A stretch of 64,000 nucleotides of DNA from Allosphingosinicella deserti (GTDB lineage: Bacteria > Pseudomonadota > Alphaproteobacteria > Sphingomonadales > Sphingomonadaceae). The position numbers and the translations under genes are program-made. Position 1 is the first letter of the stretch, and the number at the start of each line of letters is the position of its first letter. The notes below the pieces were generated by a model. That model did not search any database, had not been told where the DNA came from, and saw nothing but the letters and a program-made list of their open reading frames with translations. The DNA lies in assembly GCF_003012735.1 (NCBI RefSeq), contig NZ_PXYI01000002.1, positions 248,001-312,000 of the forward strand, given 5' to 3'. Shown piece after piece: positions 47,781 to 60,053 of the stretch.

Positions 47781-47814
47781 GGGCGGTTGGTCTTTGGACC
47801 AGCCGCCCTTTTTT
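47781..47814 (+). terminator. Strong intrinsic terminator after the TonB receptor
   Basis: A 12-bp stem with one G-T wobble (GGGCGGTTGGTC / GACCAGCCGCCC), a 4-base loop TTTG, then six T's. It lies 25 bases after the receptor stop and 62 bases before the sulfotransferase start, so it should reduce expression of the downstream genes relative to the receptor. Confidence 0.88.
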
Positions 47815-47876
47815 CTTCTGTCCCCGCCGGCAAACCCTGGTTGCCTTGCGGTCACGAGGTAGCCAGACTTCCCGCA

Positions 47877-49886
47877 ATGACTGACAATGCCGCGCTCGAT
47901 CCGGTCACCGCCGACACGCTCCGCACCGCCGTCTTCGCGGCGCGAACAGGTGATCTCGGACGCGCCCGCCAACTCGCCGAATCCGGTCTCTCCAACGGCG
48001 GCGACGTGGTTGCGCTCAACGCCTTCCTCGGAATGGTCTGTGCGCGCGCCGGTGAGCCCGATCGCGCCATCGCCCATTTGCGCAAGGCGCATGAGGGACG
48101 GCCTCAGGACATCACCATTGCTTGCAATCTGATCGCTGCGCTGATCGACGCCGGCAGCCTCGAAGACGCGATCGCGGTTGCGACGCCGGGTCTCGCCATG
48201 GCCGACGCTTCCCACCGCGTCGGCCGCTATCGCGGGTTCCTAGCGCAATCGCTGGGTCGCTTCGCCGACGCCGTGCACGCTTATGAGCAGGTCGTCGCCG
48301 CCGTACCGGGGGACTTCGAAAGCTGGAACAACCTGGGGAATGCCCGCCGCGCTACCGGTGATCTCGACGGCAGCGTCGCCGCGCTGCTGCGCGCCAACGA
48401 ACTCGATTCGTCCGCACCGTTGCGCCTCAATCTTGCCTCGGCGCTGATCGCTGCCGGCCGGGCCGATGAGGCAGAGCGAGTGTTGAAGCGCACCGGCATC
48501 GATTTTCCCGACGACGCCAAGGCGCTGACTGAATTGTACGTCCTGCTGAAGCAGCAGGGCCGCGATGACGAGGCATTGCAGGTCATCGGACAGGCGATCG
48601 GGCGTGACCCCGATGATGCCGGGTTGCAGCTCAAATATGCGATCGAGCTCGGGCAGTTCATGCGGGCGGAGGAGGCGGAGCGCGCCTATCGCCGCGCCAT
48701 TGCCGGCGATCCGCGCCTCAACGACGCCTATCTCGGGCTCGCGATCAATTACGAGCACACCAATCGCGAGGAGGAGTTCGCCGCGCTTGCCGAATTGGCC
48801 CGGGCGAACGGAGTCGATGCGGGTATCGTTTCGTTCATCGAAGCCCTTGCGCTTCGCCGCGCCGGCCAATGGCAGGCGGCGCTGGACTCGCTCGATCGCG
48901 TGCCCACCCTCGTCGAGCCGGAGCGCAGCGCCCACATTCGAGGCACTCTCCTGGACCGGCTCGGCCGTTCGGACGATGCATTCGCCGCTTTCTCGAAGGC
49001 TGCGCGGTTGCACGCCGCCCATCCTTCGGAGCCGGTGAACCGAGCGCGGCAGTTGCGCGACAATCTGCGGCGGGAGATGGATGCGCTTACCCCCGAATGG
49101 CGGGCCAACTGGGGCGCCGGCGCACCCGCCGCAAGCCGCCCCGCCCCTGTCTTCCTGGTCGGCTTTCCGCGCTCCGGGACGACGTTGCTCGACACGATGT
49201 TGATGGGCCATCCCGAGACCCAGGTGATGGAGGAACAGCCGCCGCTTACCTCGGTGAATGCCGAGATCGGCGGGTTCGATGCAGTCGCGGGGATGGATGA
49301 ACGGGCAATCGTCGCGGCCCGGGCCCGCTATTTCGAACTCGCCGGTGCGCATGTCGATCTCGGCCGCGGGGGCCTGATCGTCGACAAGTCGCCGCTGCAC
49401 ATGAACAAGGTGCCGCTGATCCATCGGCTCTTCCCGGACGCGCGGTTCATCCTGGCGTTGCGCCATCCCTGCGATGTCGTGCTGAGCTGCTTCATGAGCA
49501 ATTTCCGGCTCAATGCGGCGATGTCCAACTTCCTCCGGCTCGAGGACACCGCCGAGTTCTACGATCTGAACTTCGCCCATTGGGAGCGAGCCCGCATCCT
49601 TCTGCCGATTTCGGCCTACACCGTCGTCTACGAAGAGATGATCGAGGATCGGGAGGCGGTGCTGCGGCCTCTCTTCGATTTCCTCGGGCTCGACTGGCGG
49701 GCCGAGGTGCTCGATCATCAGCGCACCGCCGCCGCGCGCGGGCTTATCACCACCGCGAGCTATTCGCAGGTGCGCGAACCAATCTACAAGCGGGCCGCCG
49801 GTCGCTGGCTGCGCTATCGCGACCACCTGGCGCCGGTCCTCCCGACCCTGCGGCCGTGGATCGATAAATTCGGCTACGCCCTGTGA
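47877..49886 (+). CDS. TPR-containing sulfotransferase
   Basis: 669 residues from the ATG at 47877. The N-terminal 400 residues are TPR-like helices (AIAHLRKAHEGRPQDI, AVHAYEQVVAAVPGDFESWNNLGNARRATGD and similar). The C-terminal sulfotransferase domain begins with the PAPS 5'-phosphosulfate loop FLVGFPRSGTTLLDTML (about 425-440) and continues with VDKSPLHMNKVPLIHRLFPDARFILALRHPCDVVLS, the 3'-phosphate-binding stretch. It should transfer sulfate to a protein, peptide or glycan in the cytoplasm; there is no signal peptide. It overlaps the next gene by 4 bases. Confidence 0.9.
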   Translation: MTDNAALDPVTADTLRTAVFAARTGDLGRARQLAESGLSNGGDVVALNAFLGMVCARAGEPDRAIAHLRKAHEGRPQDITIACNLIAALIDAGSLEDAIAVATPGLAMADASHRVGRYRGFLAQSLGRFADAVHAYEQVVAAVPGDFESWNNLGNARRATGDLDGSVAALLRANELDSSAPLRLNLASALIAAGRADEAERVLKRTGIDFPDDAKALTELYVLLKQQGRDDEALQVIGQAIGRDPDDAGLQLKYAIELGQFMRAEEAERAYRRAIAGDPRLNDAYLGLAINYEHTNREEEFAALAELARANGVDAGIVSFIEALALRRAGQWQAALDSLDRVPTLVEPERSAHIRGTLLDRLGRSDDAFAAFSKAARLHAAHPSEPVNRARQLRDNLRREMDALTPEWRANWGAGAPAASRPAPVFLVGFPRSGTTLLDTMLMGHPETQVMEEQPPLTSVNAEIGGFDAVAGMDERAIVAARARYFELAGAHVDLGRGGLIVDKSPLHMNKVPLIHRLFPDARFILALRHPCDVVLSCFMSNFRLNAAMSNFLRLEDTAEFYDLNFAHWERARILLPISAYTVVYEEMIEDREAVLRPLFDFLGLDWRAEVLDHQRTAAARGLITTASYSQVREPIYKRAAGRWLRYRDHLAPVLPTLRPWIDKFGYAL

Positions 49887-51040
49887 GCGGCAACGCCGCC
49901 GCTTTGGTGGCAGAGGCCGATCGCGCTTCGGCGGCACAGGATTTCGTGCAGGCGCAGGCGCTGCTGCGTCAGGCCGCAGAACAGGCGCCGGACGATCCAT
50001 CTATCTTCCTGCGCCTCGCGGGCATCAGCCGTGCCCTGCGCCAGCCACGTGTCGCTCTCGATGCCGTCCACCGTGCACTCGCGCTCGCGCCGCTCGATTT
50101 CATGGGCCTATTGATGCGCGCGAGCCTGCTCGATCAGGTCGGCCAAGATGCGGGCGAAGCGTGGAGCCATGCGCTGGCGCAGAAACCGTCCGGTGAAATG
50201 CCGCCCCAAATAGCGGCTGCGGTAGCGCAGGGCGAGAAGCGTCTCGCAGCCTGGCTGGAAGTGCGCGAGGCGCGGCTGCGGACCGGCATGGCGCGGGCGG
50301 AAGCGCGCGCCGACGACGAGCAGCGGCGGCGCATCGACCGCTTTCGCAGCAATGTCCTCCGCAAGACCCGGCCCTATCACAGCGAGCCGACCCATTTTCA
50401 TTATCCGAGCCTCATCGAACACGAATTCCACCCCCGCTCCGCTTTTCCGTGGCTCGCCGAGCTCGAGCAGGCGACAGAGGCGATCGCCTCCGAGCTCCAG
50501 GCTGTAATGGCGGCGGAGCGCGCCGAACTGGTCCCCTACATCCAATATGAAGACCATTTGCCGCTGGCGCAGTGGCAGCCGCTCAACCGCAACCCCGATT
50601 GGACGGCGATCCACCTCCTTCGCAATGGCAGGCGCGTCGAGGCCAATGCGCGTCATTGCCCTGGCACGCTCGCCTTGCTGGAGCGCCTGCCGCAGCCGGA
50701 GATCGCCGGCGCCTCTCCCAATGCGATGTTTTCGCTGCTGGCGCCGGGAACCGCAATTCCCGCCCATGTCGGCGTCAACAACACGCGCCTCGTCTGTCAT
50801 CTGCCGTTGGTCGTACCGGATGGATGCTGGTTTCGAGTCGGTGCCGAAACCCGCTTCTGGAAGCGTGGCGAGGCCTTCGTCTTCGACGATACGATCGAGC
50901 ATGAGGCACTCAACCCCACCGACCAGCTCCGCATCGTCTTCATTTTCGACGTCTGGCATCCCGGGCTCGGCCTCGTCGAGCAGGACGCCGTCGCTGCGCT
51001 GATCGCGGCGGACGGCGGGACACCCGCGGGCGAGCGGTGA
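49883..51040 (+). CDS. TPR-containing aspartyl/asparaginyl beta-hydroxylase-like protein
   Basis: 385 residues from a GTG that overlaps the preceding stop (GTGA). The first 70 or so residues are TPR-like, followed by a linker and then a 2OG/Fe(II)-dependent AspH domain. The expected iron site is His-x-Gly in AIPAHVGVNN (His295, Gly297), as in AspH enzymes that lack the carboxylate ligand, plus His340 in DDTIEHEALN; RIVFIFDVWHPGL holds the Arg for 2-oxoglutarate. Such enzymes hydroxylate Asp or Asn side chains in proteins or peptides. Coupled to both neighbours. Confidence 0.87.
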   Translation: MSGNAAALVAEADRASAAQDFVQAQALLRQAAEQAPDDPSIFLRLAGISRALRQPRVALDAVHRALALAPLDFMGLLMRASLLDQVGQDAGEAWSHALAQKPSGEMPPQIAAAVAQGEKRLAAWLEVREARLRTGMARAEARADDEQRRRIDRFRSNVLRKTRPYHSEPTHFHYPSLIEHEFHPRSAFPWLAELEQATEAIASELQAVMAAERAELVPYIQYEDHLPLAQWQPLNRNPDWTAIHLLRNGRRVEANARHCPGTLALLERLPQPEIAGASPNAMFSLLAPGTAIPAHVGVNNTRLVCHLPLVVPDGCWFRVGAETRFWKRGEAFVFDDTIEHEALNPTDQLRIVFIFDVWHPGLGLVEQDAVAALIAADGGTPAGER

Positions 51041-52536
51041 GCTTCTCACAGGCGCTTGCCGATGTGCAGACGGGGCGCTCCGATCCCGACGCACTTGCCG
51101 AGCTCGCCCGCGCTGCCCTGGGCGAGGGAGAGGAAGAGCGGGCGCTTCCCTATCTGGCTGCGGCGACCGCATCGGCGCCGAGCGCGCGCTTGTGGCAATG
51201 GAAGGGCCTGCTCGAGCGCGGCCTCGATGCGCATGACGCGGCGCTTTCTTCCTTTGCCGCGGCCGCGCGTCTGGCGCCGTCGGATCCGAGCATCGCCCAT
51301 GGCCGGGCGCAGGTCGCGCTCGAGGCGGGGGTGAATGCCGTCGCCTTCTTCGAGCAGGCTAACCGCTTCGCGGGCGTAAAATCCGACATTCTGCTCGGGC
51401 TTGCCGCCGCCCGCGCCGCGGCGGGGCGAGGAGACGAGGCTGCGGCGGAGCTGGAAAAGATTCTCACGCAGGCGCCCTTGTGGATCCAGGGCCATGTCCA
51501 GCTTGCGCAGTTGCGCGCGACCCTCGGTCGACCGGAACTCGCGACCGCCTCGATCGAGCACGCGCTCGCGCGGTTGCCGGGCGAGGCGGATCTCTGGCGC
51601 TGCCTGTGCGATCTCCACCTGAAGCGCGAAGACTATCCGGCGCTCGGTGCATGCGTGGCGCGCGCAACCGCCGCGGGTCAAGGATCAGCGGTGACCCAGG
51701 ATTATTCGGCAATTGTCGCCGCCGAGACGGGAGACGTCGAGCGTGCCGACGCGCTGTTCGCATCCGCGGCGAGTGACCTCCTCGCCGTCTGGCAGGTGCG
51801 GCATCTCCTCAGGACACGCCGCTTCGCAGAGGCCTCCTGGCTGATCGACCAGGTGCTGGAGACGGATCGTGCGCCGGCGATCTGGCCCTATGCCGCGACC
51901 GCGTGGCGGCTGACCGGCGATCCACGGAGCGCGTGGCTTGAGGTGCCCGGCAGCGTGGCCTTCGTCGATCTGCGGAAGGAGCTGCCGGCGCTGGACCGCC
52001 TCGCCGCCCTTCTGCGCTCGCTGCACCGCGCCCGGGGCGAGTATCTAGATCAGTCGGTGCGGGGCGGCACGCAGACCGACGGCCCGCTGCTCAGCCGGAT
52101 CGAGCCCGACATACGGATCCTGCGAGCAGCGATCGTCGGGGCTGTGCAGCAATACCTCGATCGCTTGCCGCCCGTCGATCCAAGCCATCCGCTGCTCGGC
52201 CCCAGGCGCGATCGCCGCATCCGCTTTGCCGGCAGCTGGTCGGTGCGGCTGCGTGGACACGGGCACCATGCCAATCACGTCCATCCGCAAGGCTGGATAA
52301 GCTCGGCTCTCTATATCGCGCTGCCCGATCGCCAGCCCGGAGACCACCCGCATGCCGGCTCGCTGTCGCTTGGGGTGCCACAAGCCGAACTCGGGCTCGA
52401 TCTGCCGCCCGCCCAGATGATCGCTCCGCGGCCGGGATACCTCGCCCTGTTTCCCTCGTGGCTGTGGCACGGCACCCATTCGTTCCCGGCCGGCGAAAGG
52501 CTCACCGTCGCGTTCGACGTCGCGCCCCCGCGATGA
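51037..52536 (+). CDS. TPR-containing putative 2OG-Fe(II) oxygenase
   Basis: 499 residues from a GTG that overlaps the preceding stop by 4 bases. Residues 1-330 or so are TPR-like. The C-terminal domain fits the putative 2OG-Fe(II) oxygenase family: WSVRLRGHGHHANHVHPQGWISSALYI (about 400-425, with iron ligands among the His residues), PGDHPHAGSLSLGVP and LFPSWLWHGTHSFPAGERLTVAF, holding the distal His and the 2OG-binding Arg. It should hydroxylate a protein, peptide or other substrate. Last gene of the three-gene coupled set and convergent with clpB. Confidence 0.85.
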   Translation: MSFSQALADVQTGRSDPDALAELARAALGEGEEERALPYLAAATASAPSARLWQWKGLLERGLDAHDAALSSFAAAARLAPSDPSIAHGRAQVALEAGVNAVAFFEQANRFAGVKSDILLGLAAARAAAGRGDEAAAELEKILTQAPLWIQGHVQLAQLRATLGRPELATASIEHALARLPGEADLWRCLCDLHLKREDYPALGACVARATAAGQGSAVTQDYSAIVAAETGDVERADALFASAASDLLAVWQVRHLLRTRRFAEASWLIDQVLETDRAPAIWPYAATAWRLTGDPRSAWLEVPGSVAFVDLRKELPALDRLAALLRSLHRARGEYLDQSVRGGTQTDGPLLSRIEPDIRILRAAIVGAVQQYLDRLPPVDPSHPLLGPRRDRRIRFAGSWSVRLRGHGHHANHVHPQGWISSALYIALPDRQPGDHPHAGSLSLGVPQAELGLDLPPAQMIAPRPGYLALFPSWLWHGTHSFPAGERLTVAFDVAPPR

Positions 52537-52542
52537 GCGACC

Positions 52543-52570
52543 GGAGGACGGAGCACCCGCTCCGCCCTCC
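52543..52570. terminator. Hairpin between convergent oxygenase and clpB genes
   Basis: Stem of 11 pairs with one mismatch (GGAGGACGGAGC / GCTCCGCCCTCC) and loop ACCC, between stops only 53 bases apart; probably bidirectional. Confidence 0.65.
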
Positions 52571-52589
52571 TATCTTAGATGCGATACGC

Positions 52590-55193
<2,604 letters not shown>

Positions 55194-55260
55194 ACGCCCC
55201 TCTCTTGGTTCGGACGGGATATGGTGTGGCTTTTTAGCAACACAAGAGGGGCGACGCCCC

Positions 55261-56871
55261 TCAGGGGCGCGCCGCGTTCGGCTGCCCCTGCGCCAGCGTC
55301 TTGCCGAAGAAGCTGTCTTCATACCAACGCGGCGCTTCGGCGCTGTCGGCGATTTCGCGCGCGATCAGATAGTTGATCCGCGCGAACTTGGCCCCGGCCT
55401 GCCAATCGATCGGCTGCGCGAGATCGTCCTTCGGGCCGTGATAGACCTTTTCCAGGAAGCCGGTGAATTTCTCTTTCCCGCCATTGGCGAAGCCGGTCAT
55501 CAGGAACACCGACGGGACGCCCTTCTGCACGAAGCGGTAATGGTCGGAGCGGGTGAACAGGCCTTCCTGAGGCAGTGGATCGGGCGCAAGGGCAACCCCC
55601 ATCTTCGCTGCGGCCCGCGCCACGATCGGGCCCATCGTGCTGTGCTCGGCGCCAAAGGCGATCACGTCCTGGAAATCGTAGAGCAGCACCGGCATGTCGA
55701 GATTGACCACGCCGACCAGTTTCTCGGCGACGGGATTGTTGGCGAGATATTGCGCGCCGAGCAGCCCGTCTTCCTCGGCGGTCACGGCGGCGAACAGGAT
55801 CGAACGCTTCGGCCGGCTTCCGCTCTGACTCATCGCGCGGGCGACCTCGATCATCGTGGCGACGCCGGTGGCATTGTCCATCGCACCGTTGTTGATCTTG
55901 TCCTCGCCATCGCCATGAATGCCGAGATGGTCGAGATGGGCCATCAGCAGCACCGTCTCGCCAGCCAGCGCCGGATCCGACCCGGGCAACATGCCGACGA
56001 CGTTCTCGCTCATTGTCGCGCTGCGCGTGTTCGCTTGCTCGAATCTGACGGTCGGCTTCAGCGCAAAGCCTTTCGGCCGACCCCGGGAGCGGTCGGCCTC
56101 GGCGAGCACCTTCTTCAGCGGGGTGCGGGCGCCGGCGAATAAGGCTTCCGCCGCTTCGCTGTCGAACGTGGCACGGAAGCGGATCCCCGGCGCGGGCGAA
56201 TAGGGCGCATCGTCCTTGCCGATCCAGGTCAGCATCGGCTCGCCCGCGCGGGCGAGCACGCGCGCCCACGGACGGTTCTTGGCTTCGGCGTTGGTGCGCA
56301 GCGTGATGATGCCGATCGCGCCATTCTGCTCGGCCATGCGGCGCTTCTCGCTGTTGAGATGCGCACCGACGTCGCTCGGCATGTCCTTGGGATAGCCGCC
56401 GAGCATCGCCACGATCTTGCCGCGAACGTCGAGCCCCTTGTAGTCGTCAATGCCGGCCTCGGGCGCGTCGATGCCGTAGCCGACGAACACAACCGGCGCC
56501 TCGCCGGTCTGCGCGCCCTCGGCCGGTGCCGGATTGACCACCACGCCCTCGCCGTGCGCGAAGCGGCGGCCGCCGAAAGCCACTGCAGAGGCCGCGCCGT
56601 CGATGGTGAACTGCGCGAACGGCACCTTCTGGTACCAGCCGCCGTCGCCCGCCGGCTTGAGGCCCAGGCCCTCGAACTGGCTGGCGACGTACAGCGCGCC
56701 AAGATCGAAGCCGCGCGTGCCCGCGTCGCGTCCTTCCAGTCGGTCGTCGGCAAGGAAGGCGACATGCCCGCGGAAGCGTTCCGGCGTAAAGGTCGGCTCG
56801 GTCGTCTGGGCGGAAACGGCGGCGGAGAGGAGCAGAGAGACGGCGGAAGTGGCGAAAAGAAAGCGGCGCAT
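55261..56871 (-). CDS. Exported M28-family metallopeptidase with PA domain
   Basis: 536 residues from the ATG at 56871 ([22 protein letters not shown], a signal peptide). A PA-domain insert (about 130-230) precedes the peptidase. Zinc ligands: [15 protein letters not shown] (His), [20 protein letters not shown] (Asp) and [14 protein letters not shown] (catalytic Glu), with a late [13 protein letters not shown] (His). It probably acts as a periplasmic or secreted aminopeptidase. It is divergent from the M16 peptidase gene with 135 bases between starts. Confidence 0.9.
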   Translation of the reverse strand: MRRFLFATSAVSLLLSAAVSAQTTEPTFTPERFRGHVAFLADDRLEGRDAGTRGFDLGALYVASQFEGLGLKPAGDGGWYQKVPFAQFTIDGAASAVAFGGRRFAHGEGVVVNPAPAEGAQTGEAPVVFVGYGIDAPEAGIDDYKGLDVRGKIVAMLGGYPKDMPSDVGAHLNSEKRRMAEQNGAIGIITLRTNAEAKNRPWARVLARAGEPMLTWIGKDDAPYSPAPGIRFRATFDSEAAEALFAGARTPLKKVLAEADRSRGRPKGFALKPTVRFEQANTRSATMSENVVGMLPGSDPALAGETVLLMAHLDHLGIHGDGEDKINNGAMDNATGVATMIEVARAMSQSGSRPKRSILFAAVTAEEDGLLGAQYLANNPVAEKLVGVVNLDMPVLLYDFQDVIAFGAEHSTMGPIVARAAAKMGVALAPDPLPQEGLFTRSDHYRFVQKGVPSVFLMTGFANGGKEKFTGFLEKVYHGPKDDLAQPIDWQAGAKFARINYLIAREIADSAEAPRWYEDSFFGKTLAQGQPNAARP

Positions 56872-57006
56872 GAACGATCCCGAAAACGAGCGATGACGCG
56901 CCGTGCTACCGCAAAGGCGCGCGACCCGAAAGCGCTTGCGCCTCCGCATGTTGCGCGCTGCGCCGCGCTTTGTATGGTGCGCGCACATCAGACTCGGAGA
57001 TTGCCG

Positions 57007-60003
57007 ATGCGCCGGATTGTTCTTTCTCTCGCGCTCCTCACCGTCATGGCCCTGCCGGCCTGCACGACGGCGTCAGGAGGCGGGGAGCCGCAGACGGCAA
57101 GCGCCGCGTCGCCCGAAGCTGCTTCCGCCGAACCGGCCAAAGCGGCACCGGCGCCGATCGCCTCGCTCGTCCGCCAGGTCGAGATACCGTATGAACAATT
57201 CACCCTCGACAACGGCCTGCGGGTCATCGTCCACGAGGATCGCAAGGCGCCCGTCGTCGCGGTATCAGTCTGGTACAATGTCGGATCCAAGGACGAGCCC
57301 GCCGGCAAGACCGGGTTCGCGCACCTGTTCGAGCACCTGATGTTCAACGGCTCCGAGAATTCTCCCGGCGACTATTTCGAACCGCTCGCGGAGATCGGTG
57401 CCACCGATTATAACGGTACCACCTGGTTCGATCGCACCAACTATTTCGAGACGGTGCCGCGGCCGGCGCTCGATCGCATCCTGTTCCTGGAGAGCGATCG
57501 GATGGGCCATCTGCTCGGCGCCGTGACTCAGGAAAAGCTCACCAACCAGATCGGCGTCGTCCAGAACGAGAAGCGACAAGGCGATAACGAGCCCTTCGGA
57601 CTGGTCGAATATGCCCAGCTCGAAGCGCTGTTCCCGAAGGGCCATCCGTATAACCACTCGACGATCGGCTCGATGGCCGATTTGGACAAAGCGAGCCTTG
57701 CCGACGTCAAGGCCTGGTTCCGTGAGCGCTACGGCCCCAACAATTCGGTGCTGGTGATCGCCGGCGACGTTTCGGCGGCAGAAGCGCGACCGCTGGTCGA
57801 GAAGTATTTCGGCGACATTCCGCGCGGTCCGGTGAATCGCCCCGCCGAAGCCGACGTGCCGACCCTTCCGGCGCCCAAGACCCAATTGATGCACGACCGC
57901 GTCGCCAACACGCGCCTCTACCGCAACTGGGCGGTGCCCGGTCTGCTCAGCCCGGACATGGTGACGCTCGACGTCGCCGCCGGTGTGCTCGGCGGTCTCG
58001 CCAGCTCGCGGCTCGACAACGAGCTGGTGCGCAAGGATCAGAGCGCAGTGCGGGTCTCCGCCTCGCTGCAGCCCTTCCACCGCATCAGCATGTTCGAAAT
58101 CACGGTCGACGTGAAGCCGGGCGTCGATGCGGACGGCGTCGCCCGCCGCCTCGATCAGATCCTGGCCGATTACATCGCCAACGGCCCGACCGAGGACGAG
58201 GTCCAGCGTTTCGTCACCAACGACGTCGCTGGCCGCATCCGCGGGCTGGAGTCGGTCGGCGGCTTCGGCGGCAAGGCGGTCGCCCTCGCGGAGGGTGCGC
58301 TCTACGCCAACGATCCCGAATATTATCGCAAGCAATTGCTCGCTTACGCCCGCACCACCCCGGCCGAGGTCAAGGCCGCGATGCAGAAGTGGCTGACCCG
58401 CCCGGTCTACGCGCTGCGGGTCGATCCCGGCGAGCGCGAAGCCTATGAGGAAGCCGCCGGCTCCCGCGGCACCGCCGCCAGTCAGCGGCCGCGTTATTAC
58501 TGGCAGCCGCAGCCCGGCGAGAAGCCGATGGCCCCGCTGCCGTTCGTCGCCGACGATGCTGCCGGTGCTGGCGGCGGTGCTGCCGCGGCGCAGCCGGCAA
58601 AGGCCCCGGCCCGTCCGCTGCCGCCGCTCGGCACGATCGAGAATCTCGATTTCCCCGACGTGGAGCGCGCGCGCCTCTCGAACGGCATCCCGATCGTCTA
58701 TGCCCGCCGACAGGCGGTGCCGGTGGTCCGGATCGCGGTCGAGTTCGATGCCGGCGTCGCCGCCGATCCGGCAAATGCGCTCGGCACCCAGGTGCTGACC
58801 TTGCGGCTGCTCGAGGAAGGCACCACCAGCCGCAACTCGATCCAGATCGCCGAGGAGCAGGAACGGCTCGGCGCCGACGTGTCGCCGAGCGCCTCGCTCG
58901 ATCGCACCGCAATCCAGCTGACCGCGCTCACCCCAAATCTCGGGCCGTCGCTCGATCTGCTCAGCGACGTCATCCGCAACCCGGCCTTCGATCCGGGCGA
59001 GGTCGATCGCATCCGCGCCCAGCAGCTGGCGCAGATATCGCAGGAGCTGACCCAACCCAGTGGGCTTGCGTCGCGGACGCTTCCGGTCGCGCTTTACGGT
59101 CCCGGCAGCCCCTATGGCCGCTCGCCGAGCGGCAATGGCGATCCGGCGGTGGTCGCACGTCTCACCCGCGACGATCTGATCCGTTTCCACCAGACCTGGA
59201 TCCGGCCGGACAATGCGACGATCTTCGTCGTGGGGGACCTCCCGCTTGCCGAGATCGTGCCCCAACTCGAAGCCCGCTTCGGCAATTGGACGGCTCCCGC
59301 CGTGCCGAAGGGCAGCAAGGACTTCGCTGCCGCTCCGGCCGCGCCGAAGCCCCGGATCATCCTCGTCGACCGGCCGCAATCGCCCCAGTCGCTGATCGCG
59401 GCCGGCTACGTCCTGCCGGTCAGGGGCACCGATGATCCGTTCCTGCTGCGCGCGGCCAACGAAGTGCTCGGCGGTGACTTCCTGTCGCGGATCAACATGG
59501 ATCTGCGCGAGACCAAGGGCTGGTCCTATGGCTCGGGCAGCGCGGTGAGCCTGCGTGAGCATCAGGTTCCGTTCGTAATCAACGCGCCGGTCCAAGCCGA
59601 CAAGACGGGCCCGGCGGTCAAGGCGATCATGGACGATATCGGCGCGTTCACAACCCGGCAGGGCGTGACCGCAACCGAGCTCCAGCGGGTGATCAACGGC
59701 AATACCCGCGAGCTTGCCGGACAGTTCGAAACCTCGGATGACGTCCTCGGCGCCCTCCGCTCCAACGCCCTCTATCGCCGCCCCGACAATTATTGGGAAA
59801 CCATTGCCGAGCGCTACCGCGGCCTCACCGCCGCGCAGCTGGATCAAGCCGCCCGCCAGATGATCGATCCGAAGAAACTCGTCTGGGTCGTCGTCGGCGA
59901 CGCCACCAAGGTCGGCCCCCAGCTCAACGGCCTTGGCCTTCCCGTCGAAGTGGTGAAGCCCGCCGCCGCGCCGACATCGGCGGCAACGCCCGCCGCGCAG
60001 TAA
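57007..60003 (+). CDS. M16-family zinc peptidase, two-domain exported lipoprotein
   Basis: 998 residues from the ATG at 57007; the open frame is much longer on the N-terminal side but that part lies over the opposing peptidase gene and is not coding. Lipoprotein signal (LLTVMALPAC). The N-terminal active M16 domain has HxxEH in HLFEHLMFNGSENSP (about 106-110) and a distant Glu in GVVQNEKRQGDNEP. The second half is a second M16 domain without the motif, as in pitrilysin/PqqL-like proteins. It probably degrades peptides in the periplasm or at the outer membrane. Confidence 0.9.
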   Translation: MRRIVLSLALLTVMALPACTTASGGGEPQTASAASPEAASAEPAKAAPAPIASLVRQVEIPYEQFTLDNGLRVIVHEDRKAPVVAVSVWYNVGSKDEPAGKTGFAHLFEHLMFNGSENSPGDYFEPLAEIGATDYNGTTWFDRTNYFETVPRPALDRILFLESDRMGHLLGAVTQEKLTNQIGVVQNEKRQGDNEPFGLVEYAQLEALFPKGHPYNHSTIGSMADLDKASLADVKAWFRERYGPNNSVLVIAGDVSAAEARPLVEKYFGDIPRGPVNRPAEADVPTLPAPKTQLMHDRVANTRLYRNWAVPGLLSPDMVTLDVAAGVLGGLASSRLDNELVRKDQSAVRVSASLQPFHRISMFEITVDVKPGVDADGVARRLDQILADYIANGPTEDEVQRFVTNDVAGRIRGLESVGGFGGKAVALAEGALYANDPEYYRKQLLAYARTTPAEVKAAMQKWLTRPVYALRVDPGEREAYEEAAGSRGTAASQRPRYYWQPQPGEKPMAPLPFVADDAAGAGGGAAAAQPAKAPARPLPPLGTIENLDFPDVERARLSNGIPIVYARRQAVPVVRIAVEFDAGVAADPANALGTQVLTLRLLEEGTTSRNSIQIAEEQERLGADVSPSASLDRTAIQLTALTPNLGPSLDLLSDVIRNPAFDPGEVDRIRAQQLAQISQELTQPSGLASRTLPVALYGPGSPYGRSPSGNGDPAVVARLTRDDLIRFHQTWIRPDNATIFVVGDLPLAEIVPQLEARFGNWTAPAVPKGSKDFAAAPAAPKPRIILVDRPQSPQSLIAAGYVLPVRGTDDPFLLRAANEVLGGDFLSRINMDLRETKGWSYGSGSAVSLREHQVPFVINAPVQADKTGPAVKAIMDDIGAFTTRQGVTATELQRVINGNTRELAGQFETSDDVLGALRSNALYRRPDNYWETIAERYRGLTAAQLDQAARQMIDPKKLVWVVVGDATKVGPQLNGLGLPVEVVKPAAAPTSAATPAAQ

Positions 60004-60019
60004 GCGCCGCCTCTTGTTT

Positions 60020-60041
60020 CCCCTCCCTTTTCGGGGAGGGG
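60020..60041. terminator. Hairpin between M16 peptidase and purK
   Basis: An 8-bp stem CCCCTCCC / GGGAGGGG with a 6-base loop, between convergent stops 50 bases apart. The stem is short and GC-rich, and no U-run follows. Confidence 0.4.
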
Positions 60042-60053
60042 GCAACAGGCAGG

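Noticed and set aside
56359-57006. N-terminal extension of the M16 peptidase frame
   Set aside because: It is antisense to the M28 peptidase, and a clean lipoprotein signal begins at 57007.
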